NCBI RefSeq assembly: GCF_011046895.1
Contig: NZ_CP049247.1
Location: 1-54,249 of the forward strand
DNA from: Rhizobium rhizoryzae
Lineage (GTDB): Bacteria; Pseudomonadota; Alphaproteobacteria; Rhizobiales; Rhizobiaceae
Direction of reading: 5' to 3'
Length of the DNA stretch: 54,249 bases
Positions 14,339-23,838 of this stretch are shown here, in pieces. Position 1 is the first letter of the stretch, and every line of letters begins with the position of its first letter. The notes beneath the pieces are model-generated. The model saw nothing but the letters and a program-made list of their open reading frames with translations, ran no database searches and was not told the origin of the DNA. The translations under genes and the position numbers were made by a program.

Positions 14339-16471
14339 TCAGTTACCAAAGTCACCGGTCGAGGCTTGAACGCCGCTTTTTGCAGAATCGACGTATTGCC
14401 CTACCGCCCGTGCAACAGCCTGGGCGTCCGATGCCTCGTTGATTACGAAATTGAAGACGCTGGGCGGCGGCATGTTGGCAATGGTTACAGGCCCTGCAAG
14501 CGCCACCGTTGGCGTGCCTGATAAACTGACAGACGGAGTGCCTTCGATTGATACTCGGCGCCCCATGTCGACATCATCTGCAGCCTTGCCAGGCAAGTTG
14601 TTTGTAGTGCTACCAAACCCCATTTGCCGGGCACGACGTGCTTCATCCAAAGCCATAGACGCCGCCAGGGGGAGGGGAACAAGTGGCGCGTCAAGCGGAC
14701 GATTTTGAGTAACTGCAGGTCTCGATGCAGGGCGCTGGCTGAGAAGCCGGACCGCTTCAAAGACATCCTTGTCCGTTTCTGTCTTTGGCCCAATCAAGTC
14801 CGACCAGAATGAGCCGTCCTTTTTGGTAAACCTCGGATCATACGTTCCCCTTGACGGGCTCGCCCTGTTCAATTCTTCCGCAGCAGCGAGGGCAAGTTCG
14901 CGCCGTTCCCCGGCAGTTGGTTTTCTCAACGGAATCGGAATTTGACCCGTTGAAGAACCCAACGCTCCTTTGTCACCATAGCTGCCTCGGGAGGGATCAC
15001 CCAATCTCTGTTGGCGTTCCCCTCCAGCTCGGCGACCCTCATTAGCTGCAATCTGTCGCTCAAGGCGCTCGATATCCTGGAATACCGATTTAGATTGCTT
15101 GCGCCCGACGCTGACAAGTGCATCCTCATAAGCTTTGCGGATTTCCCTTGTCCCAGCATCCGGATTAACGGCCTTGTAGCGAGCCTGAAAATCAACCTGT
15201 TGCCGAGCCCGATCGGCGGCCGACATTCCCTCTCGGGCTGCCTCGGCAGCTTCCCGACGATCAACCTGGTCTGTCACGGTTTCAAGGATAGGGTTGAGCG
15301 CCTCCGCTGCACGCGCGCCACTCTGGGTAGCCAGCTTGTCCAGAAGTGTCATCAGCTTCTGGATTTTTGCAGCACTGCCTTCGACGGCCTGATTGAAGTC
15401 TCTCATCGTAGAGCCATCAACACCCTTCAGGCTCTGCCGCATCTGGTTCAGCGCGTCACGCTGCATGATGAGGGCACGGACACCCTTCTGCATTTCAGAA
15501 TCACCGAAGAGCAGCGGGATCTTGGAAAGATCGCCCTTCGTCGCTTTCTGAGTAAGGTCCAGAAAAACGTCCAGAACGTCTTTGCCGCTCTTGCGGGCAT
15601 CGTTCAGCCCCTTGCTGAGATCGATGCCCATTTTTTTGAATTTCTTCCTCGTCTCTTCAGTTTCCATCTTCTGAAATACGTTGCCGAGGTAGGTAGCTGC
15701 CTCGCCAGATGAACCGGCCTGGTTGCGCACGATCTGCAACATGGCAACCATCTTCTCTAGGCCGTCGGTCCCTTTGTAGCCAAGAGCCGAAAAGGCAGGC
15801 AGCAGCGATGGCAGATACTGCGCCATGTCTTTCAGCTCGAACTTACCTGCCTTACCGCCAGCGACAAGGATATCGAACGCATGCTGCATTTCAGTCGCGC
15901 TAATTCCGAGCGATCCAGCGAGCGCATCTGAAGAGCGAGCAATATCCTCGACTGCAGCACCGGACGCCTGCGCCGTCATGGCGACAGACGGCAGAAAGGC
16001 CATGGATTCCTCCATGCTACGACCGGACGCGACCAAGGCATCGAGGCCTGATGTCACTTTTTCGATTGGTAGGTAGGTGTCGTTCGCGACTTTCTGGAGA
16101 TCTCGCATCGTATTGCGAACGGTTCCAAATCCCTTTTCACCAGTGATCGCAATCCGGTTGACGCGGTCCTCAGCTTCCGCGAATTTCGTGTAGGCAGCGA
16201 CTTGGCTGGCGACCACTGCGGCCACTGCCGTTGCGCCTCGAGCCGCCCACATCATCATGTTCGCCTTCCGCTCCTGAGCCTCCTGCTGGCGTGCGATCAT
16301 GAGATTTTCCATCGCACGATCAGTGCGACGCAGATTGGCACCGCGTTGCGCCAGCTCCAGCTCCCGCTCGGCCCGCTTCAAACGATCAAGGTTGCCGATG
16401 ACAGTACGGACGCCTGCACCTGTCTTATCGCGCAGGTCGACCACCATTGTAGCCGTCATCTTGCCTGTCAT
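14339..16471 (-). CDS. Tail tape measure protein
   Basis: The 710-residue protein has an N-terminal coiled region, a hydrophobic helix near residues 73-95, the conserved TP901-type tape-measure core (AEAEDRVNRIAITGEKGFGTVRNT... to about 370), and a Pro/Ser-rich C-terminal part. By length it would set a rather short contractile tail. It follows the gpE-like gene after only 4 bases. I found no room for, or slippery sequence of, the usual E/E-prime frameshift product. Confidence 0.92.
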   Translation of the reverse strand: MTGKMTATMVVDLRDKTGAGVRTVIGNLDRLKRAERELELAQRGANLRRTDRAMENLMIARQQEAQERKANMMMWAARGATAVAAVVASQVAAYTKFAEAEDRVNRIAITGEKGFGTVRNTMRDLQKVANDTYLPIEKVTSGLDALVASGRSMEESMAFLPSVAMTAQASGAAVEDIARSSDALAGSLGISATEMQHAFDILVAGGKAGKFELKDMAQYLPSLLPAFSALGYKGTDGLEKMVAMLQIVRNQAGSSGEAATYLGNVFQKMETEETRKKFKKMGIDLSKGLNDARKSGKDVLDVFLDLTQKATKGDLSKIPLLFGDSEMQKGVRALIMQRDALNQMRQSLKGVDGSTMRDFNQAVEGSAAKIQKLMTLLDKLATQSGARAAEALNPILETVTDQVDRREAAEAAREGMSAADRARQQVDFQARYKAVNPDAGTREIRKAYEDALVSVGRKQSKSVFQDIERLERQIAANEGRRAGGERQQRLGDPSRGSYGDKGALGSSTGQIPIPLRKPTAGERRELALAAAEELNRASPSRGTYDPRFTKKDGSFWSDLIGPKTETDKDVFEAVRLLSQRPASRPAVTQNRPLDAPLVPLPLAASMALDEARRARQMGFGSTTNNLPGKAADDVDMGRRVSIEGTPSVSLSGTPTVALAGPVTIANMPPPSVFNFVINEASDAQAVARAVGQYVDSAKSGVQASTGDFGN

Positions 16472-16475
16472 GGGA

Positions 16476-16859
16476 TTACCCCTCGCTTATGAATTGCGGA
16501 ACAATGTCGTGGAAGATCTGGTGAACGGCCTCACTGTCTGGCCACCGCAGCGCCTTGATGATGAGCGGGTCAACTCCGGCCAGTTCCGCCAGCAGAAGAC
16601 GGCGGGAGGCGTTCTCGTTATTGACGTAGTCGTCAATCTGACCTTGTGACGGCAGCCTCAATGTGATCTGGCGCAGCCATTTCCCATTGACCTTCAACGG
16701 CACCAGCAAGGTATGAGACCGTGCCCCAGCTTTCGGGTCCACCGCTATCGTGAGCGCAGGCTCAAAGGGGCGATCAGGCAGATCGCGATCGTCAGCCGCG
16801 GTGCCTGAGTGCTCTGGCTCAAGGTCTGGGAAATCGAGGTCAAAACGTGTCATGGTCAT
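16476..16859 (-). CDS. Tail assembly protein (P2 gpE-like)
   Basis: The 127-residue acidic protein has a central block (LLVPLKVNGKWLRQITLRLPSQGQIDDYV) typical of phage tail assembly chaperones of the gpE/gp41 group. It sits between the tube and tape-measure genes, as in P2. Two in-frame ATGs six bases apart (16859, 16853) are possible starts. Confidence 0.82.
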   Translation of the reverse strand: MTMTRFDLDFPDLEPEHSGTAADDRDLPDRPFEPALTIAVDPKAGARSHTLLVPLKVNGKWLRQITLRLPSQGQIDDYVNNENASRRLLLAELAGVDPLIIKALRWPDSEAVHQIFHDIVPQFISEG

Positions 16860-16904
16860 ACCTTCGAAGTGAGCAGCTCTAGGCTGCCCACCAATGGGTT
16901 TGGA

Positions 16905-17414
16905 TTAGATGCCAGCTGCGGCGCGATCTTCAGCGGTGAGAGAGATGCCCAAGCGGCGGATTTCGCTTTCTTGGTGGTCTGCGTAGAACCACGGCTTACC
17001 GTCGATGTTCAGATCAATGTGCGTGATCTGCTTGATGGCGGAATTGCAGCCCTTGAATTCGGCTGGCGACGCTTCGTCCGGCGACCATTCGACAATGACG
17101 CCCTCGACCTCAAGGCGAACCGGAATGCGCCTTCCCTTGCTATCACGCATGGCCGCTGCCATCGTCCATCGATCCTGAATGCCAGGCATCAAATCCTGAT
17201 CGAACCCATTGACACCAATGGACAGCTCGACCGGCTCAAGTTTCGGGATGTAATAGTCGACGTCCATGACGCTGCCGCCGGCCGATCGGGAAACTGTCTT
17301 GAACTTGAAGCCACCAAGAACGACCTTCTCGAGGATTGTTGTGCGGCTGTCTTCTGCGGCCGATGAGCGTCGGAAATCGACCATAGTCATGACGAGGAAT
17401 GGCTTTTGCGCCAT
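16905..17414 (-). CDS. Major tail tube protein (P2 FII-like)
   Basis: The 169-residue protein begins MAQKPFLVMTMVDFRRS. It contains the tube-protein features DVDYYIPKLEPVELSIGVNGFDQDLMPGI and the C-terminal IKQITHIDLNIDGKPWFYADHQ, as in P2 FII. It forms the rigid inner tube and follows the sheath gene directly, the universal order in P2-like tails. Confidence 0.9.
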   Translation of the reverse strand: MAQKPFLVMTMVDFRRSSAAEDSRTTILEKVVLGGFKFKTVSRSAGGSVMDVDYYIPKLEPVELSIGVNGFDQDLMPGIQDRWTMAAAMRDSKGRRIPVRLEVEGVIVEWSPDEASPAEFKGCNSAIKQITHIDLNIDGKPWFYADHQESEIRRLGISLTAEDRAAAGI

Positions 17415-17475
17415 ATCTTTATCCTTTCAGAGGAAATGAAGAGGAGGCCCGCGAAGATCGCGAGCGATTGCGTCG

Positions 17476-18711
17476 TCAGGCCGCAGAAGCCAAGCGCATG
17501 ATGATGTCGCCAACCAACCCTTCGACTGCAGGGCGGTAGCGACGGATTGTATGATCCGCGAGCTTGAAGCCAGGCGCAGGTTCCATCGCGATATCGAGTG
17601 ACAGCTTGCAGAGACGGATGTTCTCAGGGCTGTTTTGATCGAGCTTGAACATCGTTTCCTTAGGGGCGTATCCGAGGATATTCCCATCCACCTTATGGTC
17701 GCGCAGCGCGTAGGCAATCGAATTGATCCACGCTTCAGCCATCGGCACGTCGATCGTATTCTTGCCCAGGAACTGACGGGTGATGCCAATAAACTGCGTG
17801 ACGATGTAGTCGGTCCCGCGCACCTGGTGCATCTGTTCCCACAGTGTCGATGTCTGAGCATTGTCGAGACCGATGAACACAAAACCACCGTCAGCAATCG
17901 CTCCATCGATCCCGGTTTCACCCTGGTCGACGATCGCAACATTGGCCGCGAGCATTTGCTGACCTTCAGTCGATCCGTCGAGAAGGTTGAACCGAATGTC
18001 GCGCGAAAGTCCGGCTAGGCCATAAATTGGCTGGTTGGCAAACGGCTTGAACGGAAGCCCTTTGTTCTCGTTATCGATGCGGGCGATCAAACCAGCGACA
18101 CGCGGACCCATAGGACGGGTAACAACATTCTCGCCTTCGTAGACGCGGGCCGCAACGCCGATCGGCATGATCCGCTCTGACGTGAGGAACTCCCGGTCCT
18201 CGATCGCCTTAAGGGCGGATGTGTCATTCACGTCGACCGGAGCGATTGCGAGGATCTTGCCGAGGTTTGCCTCAAGAGCCGTGAGAACCGGGCTCGCAGT
18301 GTCCGCATCTGGGCGGAATGAAGTGCGACCCGCAACAACGATGCGCGGCGTAGCTTTGACGGCGCTGGGGATTTCAGCCAACGCGTTGACAGCTGCAGCA
18401 ATGGCGGCTGCGGTTACCGCAGGATTTGCGCCTTCCTGGACGCGGTAGATTGTTACGTCCGCACCGCGATTGAGGCTGTTGAGCTGATCATTGATACCTT
18501 TCACAGCATCAGCAAGAAGTCCCGAACCCAGAGCCTCGACCGCATCTGGATCAGAGGAGGAAATCCGCTTCGGGGCATCGATCGGGAATTCGGTATTCGA
18601 TGCATCGGCGGATGTTTCGATGACGAGAATTTTCGAGAAGTCTGCTCCAAGCACCGGCGCTGGCTCGGTGTTTGGACGGAAGAACTGCATGCCAAAGGCA
18701 GGTGCGGTCAT
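17476..18711 (-). CDS. Contractile tail sheath protein (P2 FI-like)
   Basis: The 411-residue protein has the sheath N-terminus (FSKILVIETSADASNTEFPIDAPKRI), the middle ATPRIVVAGR and VAARVYEGENVV segments, and a conserved C-terminus (NILGYAPKETMFKLDQNSPENIRLCKLSLDIAMEPAPGF). It shows that the virion is a myovirus with a contracting tail. The gene is preceded by a strong terminator at 18764-18791, so the sheath-to-lysis block may have its own promoter. Confidence 0.93.
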   Translation of the reverse strand: MTAPAFGMQFFRPNTEPAPVLGADFSKILVIETSADASNTEFPIDAPKRISSSDPDAVEALGSGLLADAVKGINDQLNSLNRGADVTIYRVQEGANPAVTAAAIAAAVNALAEIPSAVKATPRIVVAGRTSFRPDADTASPVLTALEANLGKILAIAPVDVNDTSALKAIEDREFLTSERIMPIGVAARVYEGENVVTRPMGPRVAGLIARIDNENKGLPFKPFANQPIYGLAGLSRDIRFNLLDGSTEGQQMLAANVAIVDQGETGIDGAIADGGFVFIGLDNAQTSTLWEQMHQVRGTDYIVTQFIGITRQFLGKNTIDVPMAEAWINSIAYALRDHKVDGNILGYAPKETMFKLDQNSPENIRLCKLSLDIAMEPAPGFKLADHTIRRYRPAVEGLVGDIIMRLASAA

Positions 18712-18763
18712 TAGAGGGTCTCCGTAAAGACGCGCCTGCCCGTCAGCGCTGGATTATGGGCAA

Positions 18764-18788
18764 CAAAAAACCCGCCTCGAGGGGCGGG
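18764..18788 (-). terminator. Rho-independent terminator before the sheath gene
   Basis: Read leftward: a perfect CCCGCC / GGCGGG stem with a 6-base loop, then six T residues and GTT. It separates the tail-fibre group from the sheath/tube/tape-measure group and is the clearest internal terminator of the late region. Confidence 0.9.
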
Positions 18789-18812
18789 CTTTGTTCAGGT
18801 TTTGCTCGGAAC

Positions 18813-19037
18813 TTACATTGGCTCGATGCGGTGAGTGAGCATTACCGCCGCCTTGACGGCAGCCAGGCGCTCAAGTGGTAAATCCAGCATTGTCATGGCA
18901 CCCACTGCACTGTTGCGTCGACCCTCTTGGATGGCTTCCGCCGCCTGATCCACCGCCTCAAGAATAAGGGCCGCATCGCGCTGCATAACGCTGATCAGAT
19001 GCTGGAATGATACGATTTTCTGCTGTTCTTCGGTCAT
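18813..19037 (-). CDS. Small helical hypothetical protein (74 aa)
   Basis: ATG 19037 has GGAGACGAAACACA upstream, and the product (MTEEQQKIVSFQHLISVMQRDAA...) is a predicted all-helical protein. It lies between the tail-fibre genes and a terminator, perhaps as a fibre chaperone or a moron. I do not recognise the family. Confidence 0.65.
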   Translation of the reverse strand: MTEEQQKIVSFQHLISVMQRDAALILEAVDQAAEAIQEGRRNSAVGAMTMLDLPLERLAAVKAAVMLTHRIEPM

Positions 19038-19134
19038 TGTGTTTCGTCTCCGTTTCCAATGCCGATGTTTTCGCTCTGAACGCACGGAAAGTGGAGCAAT
19101 GTCAGTGCTTTAATCGGTTTGTCGAAAACTGTAT

Positions 19135-19170
19135 TTGCTCGGACCCACGCAAGAGTGCGGATCCGAGCAA
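19135..19170. terminator. Hairpin between fibre-associated genes
   Basis: A perfect 9-bp inverted repeat (TTGCTCGGA / TCCGAGCAA) with an 18-base partly self-pairing loop lies between the gene ending at 19187 and the small gene starting at 19037. It lacks a clear T-run, so termination is possible but not certain. Confidence 0.5.
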
Positions 19171-19186
19171 TGACTTTGCTGAGCCG

Positions 19187-19654
19187 TCAGGATTGCCCCG
19201 CCGCCCACATCCAGAGCGCGTCGATCTGCTCTTCTGGCAGGCCCATCGCGACACCGATCTGGTTCACGAGCGGGTTTGTCCGCTGGTAGGCTTGCGTGTC
19301 CTGCCAGTCGATCAGCGCCGCCTCTCGCTCCAGCGCGTCGGCAATGGTGCCGATTTGCGCCTCAACATCTGCCGAGGTGACGCCGATCGACAAGAGCCCG
19401 TTGCGGAGCTGCTTGCGGGTGAGCGTTGGGAAGAAGGGCGTCGATGGATCGATGACGGGTGGCGTGTCGGGGGTTGGCGGATTGACGAAGGCCGTGCCGT
19501 CATACTCGGCAAACTGCCGTGTGTCAGGCGGGCACTCTACCCAGATCCAGTCAGGCGGGTAGCGCCCTTCTGGATCCCATTCGATGACTTCGGCAACCAT
19601 GCCGATGAGAGCCGGTTGGCGGGTTTCTGCGTTGATAATGCGTGCGAAACTCAT
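19187..19654 (-). CDS. Tail-fibre-associated protein (155 aa), possible chaperone
   Basis: The gene starts at ATG 19654, overlapping the Gly-rich fibre gene by ATGA. The protein has a small beta-rich N-terminal part (ARIINAETRQPALIGMVAEVIEWDPEGRYPPDWIWVECP) and a helical C-terminal part from about residue 75 (TRKQLRNGLLSIGVTSADVEAQI). Its place right after a fibre gene suggests fibre assembly. It is not recognised with certainty. Confidence 0.7.
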   Translation of the reverse strand: MSFARIINAETRQPALIGMVAEVIEWDPEGRYPPDWIWVECPPDTRQFAEYDGTAFVNPPTPDTPPVIDPSTPFFPTLTRKQLRNGLLSIGVTSADVEAQIGTIADALEREAALIDWQDTQAYQRTNPLVNQIGVAMGLPEEQIDALWMWAAGQS

Positions 19655-20637
19655 AGCTGCACCTCGTCCCAATAGATAATGCAGAGACCATCGCCGCCTG
19701 CGCCACCTAGGCCTGATATGACAGAGCCGCCTCCGCTAGCTCCATTGCCACCATTCCCTCCCGCGCCACCCGACCCACCGGCACCTGCACCGCCGCCGCC
19801 GCCAAGCCCACCTTGTCCGCCGACAATTTGGCCAGAACTTGTTGAGTTTGCAGCCCCTCCAGCGCCTACTCCGCCGTTACCTGTTGGTCCGTTCGCGTTA
19901 GACCAAGTTGCGCCACCGGCGCCGTCAAAATCGACCAGATCCCACCAGGGTTGGCTCTCGCCACTGTCGCCGCGAGGGTAAGTTGCGGAAGTGCTCCAAG
20001 GTATCCCGCCTTTGGACAAAAGCCCAGGCGCACCCTCCGACCCGACGCTCGAACGATGGCTCGATGCGCCGCCCGATGCCCTAGCAGGCCCTCCCCATCC
20101 AGCCCCGCCGGTTTGCGCCGACGCAAACCCGTTTGCAAATGGCGATGCGCTGGAGCAACCGCCATATCCCGCTGCGCTACCAGCCGGAGGAACCGCGCCA
20201 GAGCGATTGAACTGGTTCCCGCCCGTAGCTGCTCCGGCAGTCATTCCGGAGCCACCGTTGCGCCCGCCCGTTGCACCGGTCAGCACGAGATTGAGACCGC
20301 GAGCCGCACAAACAACTGATGTGGTGCCGCCGTCACCGCCGTTGGTAGCTTGGTTCGCGCCAACCCCGCCCGCACCGATGGTGATGGTAATCACATCGCC
20401 TTGCACATAATCACGCTCGTCACATGCCATGCCTGCCGAAGCGCCGGGGTACTGGTAACCACCACCACCGGCAGCGCCACCAGCATAGATCTTCATCTTG
20501 CCGGATTTCTTGACCGTAAAGCTGAATGAACCGGCGCGGAGCCACATTTCACGTCGCCAATAGCCGTTGGAGCCGGGACCGGCTGCTGTAATGGCCTTTG
20601 GAGACGTGGAGGCTATAAACTGAGATAGACTGCTCAT
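19651..20637 (-). CDS. Glycine-rich tail fibre tip/adhesin
   Basis: The 328-residue protein has a short N-terminal domain (about 1-50), after which some 240 residues consist of long glycine-rich tracts (GGQGGLGGGGGAGAGGSGG and many others) before a short conserved end (GLCIIYWDEVQL). Such tracts form polyglycine-II helix bundles in the gp38-type adhesins of T-even-like phages, where the loops between tracts decide receptor choice. The start ATG 20637 shares a base with the preceding stop. A host-recognition role is inferred. The Pro-rich frames on the other strand are its shadow. Confidence 0.82.
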   Translation of the reverse strand: MSSLSQFIASTSPKAITAAGPGSNGYWRREMWLRAGSFSFTVKKSGKMKIYAGGAAGGGGYQYPGASAGMACDERDYVQGDVITITIGAGGVGANQATNGGDGGTTSVVCAARGLNLVLTGATGGRNGGSGMTAGAATGGNQFNRSGAVPPAGSAAGYGGCSSASPFANGFASAQTGGAGWGGPARASGGASSHRSSVGSEGAPGLLSKGGIPWSTSATYPRGDSGESQPWWDLVDFDGAGGATWSNANGPTGNGGVGAGGAANSTSSGQIVGGQGGLGGGGGAGAGGSGGAGGNGGNGASGGGSVISGLGGAGGDGLCIIYWDEVQL

Positions 20638-21371
20638 TATTGAAGCTTCCAGGTTGTTCCGTTGTACCAGATCGTGAAGGTGCATCCGCTCACGTTGAGC
20701 GTCAGATCCTCATTGAGACCCATGATGGTTTTGCCGTTACGGGCGACGGTTACGGTTGACGTTCGGGATAGCACCCCGCCATCAATCAGGCGGATAGATG
20801 CGCCCGCTGCCGGATTGGCCGGGAGCGTAAGCGTGATGCCTGCCGTGATGATGCGGTAAGCCTTGCCAACCACGAGATTGGTGTTGGCACTGAGGAGGAC
20901 TGCCTCAGCGGGCAGCATCTGGATAGCGGCGATCTGTTGGGCGACACTTGTCGAAAGCGCCGCCATATCCGCTTCGAGGCTGTCAAGGTCCGCATCAAGC
21001 TGAGCCAGCGCACTTTGCGCAGTCGAGCCAACGGCAAAACGGCCACCAGGCGCAACAGGCACGTTGACGGCCAGAACGCCGCCCGCCTGAAGGGCCGCGA
21101 TGCGATCCTCTGCATCTGACAGCAGCCCTGTGATCTCCGTCACGCGCGCATTCAGGGCGTTCAGTGAAGGCGTCACCGAATATTGCAGCCGCCCCTCCGC
21201 CAGGGCAATTGCCGCCTCGGAAACCGCATCCTCGAAGCCTGCCGCTGTCTCCTGCAAAGCCGTTAGCCGCTGCGAGATCGACCCGAAGATCTCGTTCAGC
21301 GTTTCCGGGCCAAGCTCTGTCGAGTTGTCGATGTAATAGTTATTCGATGGCGTAGGCTGTATCGATGGCAT
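20637..21371 (-). CDS. Tail fibre protein (244 aa)
   Basis: The helical/coiled-coil N-terminal half (ITGLLSDAEDRIAALQAGG; LDADLDSLEADMAALSTSVAQQIAAIQ) suggests a trimeric shaft. The C-terminal half is beta-rich (ITLTLPANPAAGASIRLIDGG...TFTIWYNGTTWKLQ), resembling fibre-tip domains in other phages. The gene lies between the baseplate-attached large protein and the Gly-rich adhesin. Confidence 0.75.
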   Translation of the reverse strand: MPSIQPTPSNNYYIDNSTELGPETLNEIFGSISQRLTALQETAAGFEDAVSEAAIALAEGRLQYSVTPSLNALNARVTEITGLLSDAEDRIAALQAGGVLAVNVPVAPGGRFAVGSTAQSALAQLDADLDSLEADMAALSTSVAQQIAAIQMLPAEAVLLSANTNLVVGKAYRIITAGITLTLPANPAAGASIRLIDGGVLSRTSTVTVARNGKTIMGLNEDLTLNVSGCTFTIWYNGTTWKLQ

Positions 21372-21540
21372 CCTCGCCCTCCTGATCGACGATCTTGTTC
21401 AGCAATTCGCCCTTGGCCCTGTGCTCGTCGGAGCGGGCATAGCGCCCGCCCTCTTTCAGCTTCACGGACTTGAGCAACCGGAACAGGTAGGTGGTTTCCG
21501 GCTCGTATCGCGGCTGGCTGGTGGTCTTCTTTGTGGCCAT
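21340..21540 (-). CDS. Small hypothetical protein in the fibre region (66 aa)
   Basis: The charged 66-residue protein begins MATKKTTSQPRYEPETTYLFRLLKSVKL and overlaps the next fibre gene by about 30 bases. It starts 9 bases after the 762-residue protein's stop. It may be a fibre connector; no family is recognised. Confidence 0.65.
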   Translation of the reverse strand: MATKKTTSQPRYEPETTYLFRLLKSVKLKEGGRYARSDEHRAKGELLNKIVDQEGEDAIDTAYAIE

Positions 21541-21549
21541 GGTTCTTCC

Positions 21550-23838
21550 TCAGTCTGCCATCACGAACACGCTCTCCCCGAACCATTCGTCGACACCAGT
21601 CTTGGTGCCTTCGATCTGGACGGCGGCGCTCGTTGTTGTCGGGATGCCGGTGAATGTCGCCGTCAGGCGACGGCGTATGGCGTTTTCCGGATCCTGCCAG
21701 ATGCTGGTTGCGGTCGGGGTTCGCGTCACGCCACCGGAGATCAGCTTGACGGCTGCCGTATGTTCGGCGTCCTTCCAGCGATCGATGATGAGATCGACCG
21801 TCACCGCAGTCGTCGACAAGCCGAATGCAATCGACTTGCTGAGCGCGCGCATGTCGCCACGCGTGCGGCCCGTTTCACCACGCGCCTTGCTATCGAGCAC
21901 AATCGCAGGAGCAAGATCGGTGGTGCCGACCATGATCAGGCGCAACCGGATCAGCGGCGGCAGGCCGTAGAGAATGTCGGCATTCTCCGGGCTCATGTCA
22001 TACCACTGCGTATCGCCCTGCGGCTGCCACTGCCACAGCTGGCTTGTGCCGGAAGGAGCCCAACCGGACGCAACCAGACGCATGAAGGTGATGCCGTTTT
22101 CGAGCGTCAGCGGCTCAAACTCGACAACAGTGCGCGTGGATGCGAATTCGCAGCCAAGCAGCTCGAAGTCATAGTCCTCAGTCGGCGAACCGATGATGAC
22201 CGCACCGTCGGTCATCAACCAGCTTGACCCTTGCGCGAACTTGTTATCGGTCGAGAAGGCGATCGCATGATTGCCGGTTGTGACCAATGACCAGGAGTAA
22301 CGCTTGCCGGGTTCGATGAGTGCTGGCCGGATCGGGAACGTCACCATGCCCACAGCGAGATTGGCATGCGGAACCGTTACGCGCTCGATCGCGCGGTTCA
22401 GATCCGGCAGACCAGAAGCGCCGCATTCGTAGAGAACCAGGTGTACGTCACCGTCACCGCCGACGCGGGTGAATGGTATGCGGAAGCCAGTGACAATCAT
22501 CGGCTGGCTGTTGAGCCAGGTCTGACCAATGACAGAGCCGTTGAGGCCAAATGTCTCAGTCACATAGTCCCAATAGACCTCGGTCCAGGTGGAAACCGAG
22601 ACCGACTGAACGTCGTAGTTCTTGTGACCGGCAGAGGCCGGATCTGCATTCCATGCGCCACCGATGCCGTCCGTCGACTGGCCGACCACGTTGAAGGTCT
22701 CACCAGCAACTGCAAGCGTCTGACCGGGACGCGAATCGGCAAGGCCAGCAGCCGCCCAATCCTGCTGGTTCTGGCAGACCTGCACGACAGGACCATAGGA
22801 GACAGATGACCGCGAGATTTCGCGGCGAACCGGCGTGATGACCGTATGCACAATCTGCGAGATCGTTTTCGATCCCGTTCCGCCTGTCACCGAAAGCTTC
22901 ACCTTCTCGGTGAACTTCGGCAGCATCAGGTTGTTACGGATGATCACATCGGGGTTGGCAGGGTTCAGCAGCGCGAGCTGCATATCTCGATAGGAGGCCC
23001 AGCCGAAGCGAATGCCTTCCTTGATACGGGCAAGCCAGAGGCTGTTCTGCGTGTCCCATCTGTCCGGCACCAGCGCACTGTCATACCAGTAGGCACGCGG
23101 ATCGTTTTCAAACAGGCGCAAAGCCCGCTTCAATGCCGATACATCCAGACGAACCTGATTGAAGATCTCAGGACGCACCGCCTCGCGCTGTTTCGCGGAG
23201 ATTGCCGACAAGTCTGTGCGGAGGGTCGCGGCAACCTGCTCGATTGCCTCCATGCGCGCTTCGAGGATGGTTACGCGACCTTCGACCTCGTACAGCGTCC
23301 TGGCGCGATTTTTCCCCTCCATCTCGATTGTCTGGATGCCAGTCTGTGCAAGCTTCACCCAGGCAACCACGCATTCGGTTTCAGCGACGGTAGGTTTGAG
23401 AGGCGTCGGCCCAGCAATCCCGGCCTGCACGAAACATTCGACCGTTAGATGTTCTGTTTTCGCAACGGCCTGCAGATCGGTCGCGCCGGTATCCACATTG
23501 GTCCGGACAGGACGCAAAGCGGTTTCTGTCACGGTTTTGCCACGCAAAAGCAACGCGACCCAGACAGTATCGCCGAGCACCAACGGCAGTCGTTCCGTCA
23601 GATCAACCGTAAAGGCGGCGTCCAGATCGTACAGCTTGTCGAACACCAGCAATCGACCGGGATTGATCACCACCTTCGTGGCTCCGTCCTGGCTGACGGT
23701 GACAGACGCATAATGATGCGGGTAGCCAGCAACATCGCCTGTGAGATTTTCGACGCTCTCAAAGACATGCTGGCCGATGGCGGTCACATCCTGCGAGACG
23801 ATCTTTTCGTTCTGATTGAATATTTTACGCTTGGTCAA
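21550..23838 (-). CDS. Large tail fibre/baseplate-attached protein (762 aa)
   Basis: The N-terminal part (INPGRLLVFDKLYDLDAAFTVDL) resembles baseplate-binding fibre starts. A coiled segment lies at about 175-220 (VEGRVTILEARMEAIEQVAATL), followed by a beta-rich body with several small all-beta domains. Starts at TTG 23838, fused to the gpI stop (TTGA) and preceded by GAGGA, so translation is coupled. It probably links fibres to the baseplate. Function is inferred from size, position and structure pattern. Confidence 0.75.
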   Translation of the reverse strand: MTKRKIFNQNEKIVSQDVTAIGQHVFESVENLTGDVAGYPHHYASVTVSQDGATKVVINPGRLLVFDKLYDLDAAFTVDLTERLPLVLGDTVWVALLLRGKTVTETALRPVRTNVDTGATDLQAVAKTEHLTVECFVQAGIAGPTPLKPTVAETECVVAWVKLAQTGIQTIEMEGKNRARTLYEVEGRVTILEARMEAIEQVAATLRTDLSAISAKQREAVRPEIFNQVRLDVSALKRALRLFENDPRAYWYDSALVPDRWDTQNSLWLARIKEGIRFGWASYRDMQLALLNPANPDVIIRNNLMLPKFTEKVKLSVTGGTGSKTISQIVHTVITPVRREISRSSVSYGPVVQVCQNQQDWAAAGLADSRPGQTLAVAGETFNVVGQSTDGIGGAWNADPASAGHKNYDVQSVSVSTWTEVYWDYVTETFGLNGSVIGQTWLNSQPMIVTGFRIPFTRVGGDGDVHLVLYECGASGLPDLNRAIERVTVPHANLAVGMVTFPIRPALIEPGKRYSWSLVTTGNHAIAFSTDNKFAQGSSWLMTDGAVIIGSPTEDYDFELLGCEFASTRTVVEFEPLTLENGITFMRLVASGWAPSGTSQLWQWQPQGDTQWYDMSPENADILYGLPPLIRLRLIMVGTTDLAPAIVLDSKARGETGRTRGDMRALSKSIAFGLSTTAVTVDLIIDRWKDAEHTAAVKLISGGVTRTPTATSIWQDPENAIRRRLTATFTGIPTTTSAAVQIEGTKTGVDEWFGESVFVMAD

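Noticed and set aside
16471..16560. P2-type E/E' translational frameshift
   Set aside because: No slippery heptamer near the end of the gpE-like gene and no free space before the tape measure gene.
19679..20410. Proline-rich rightward frames
   Set aside because: They are the reverse strand of the glycine-rich adhesin gene.
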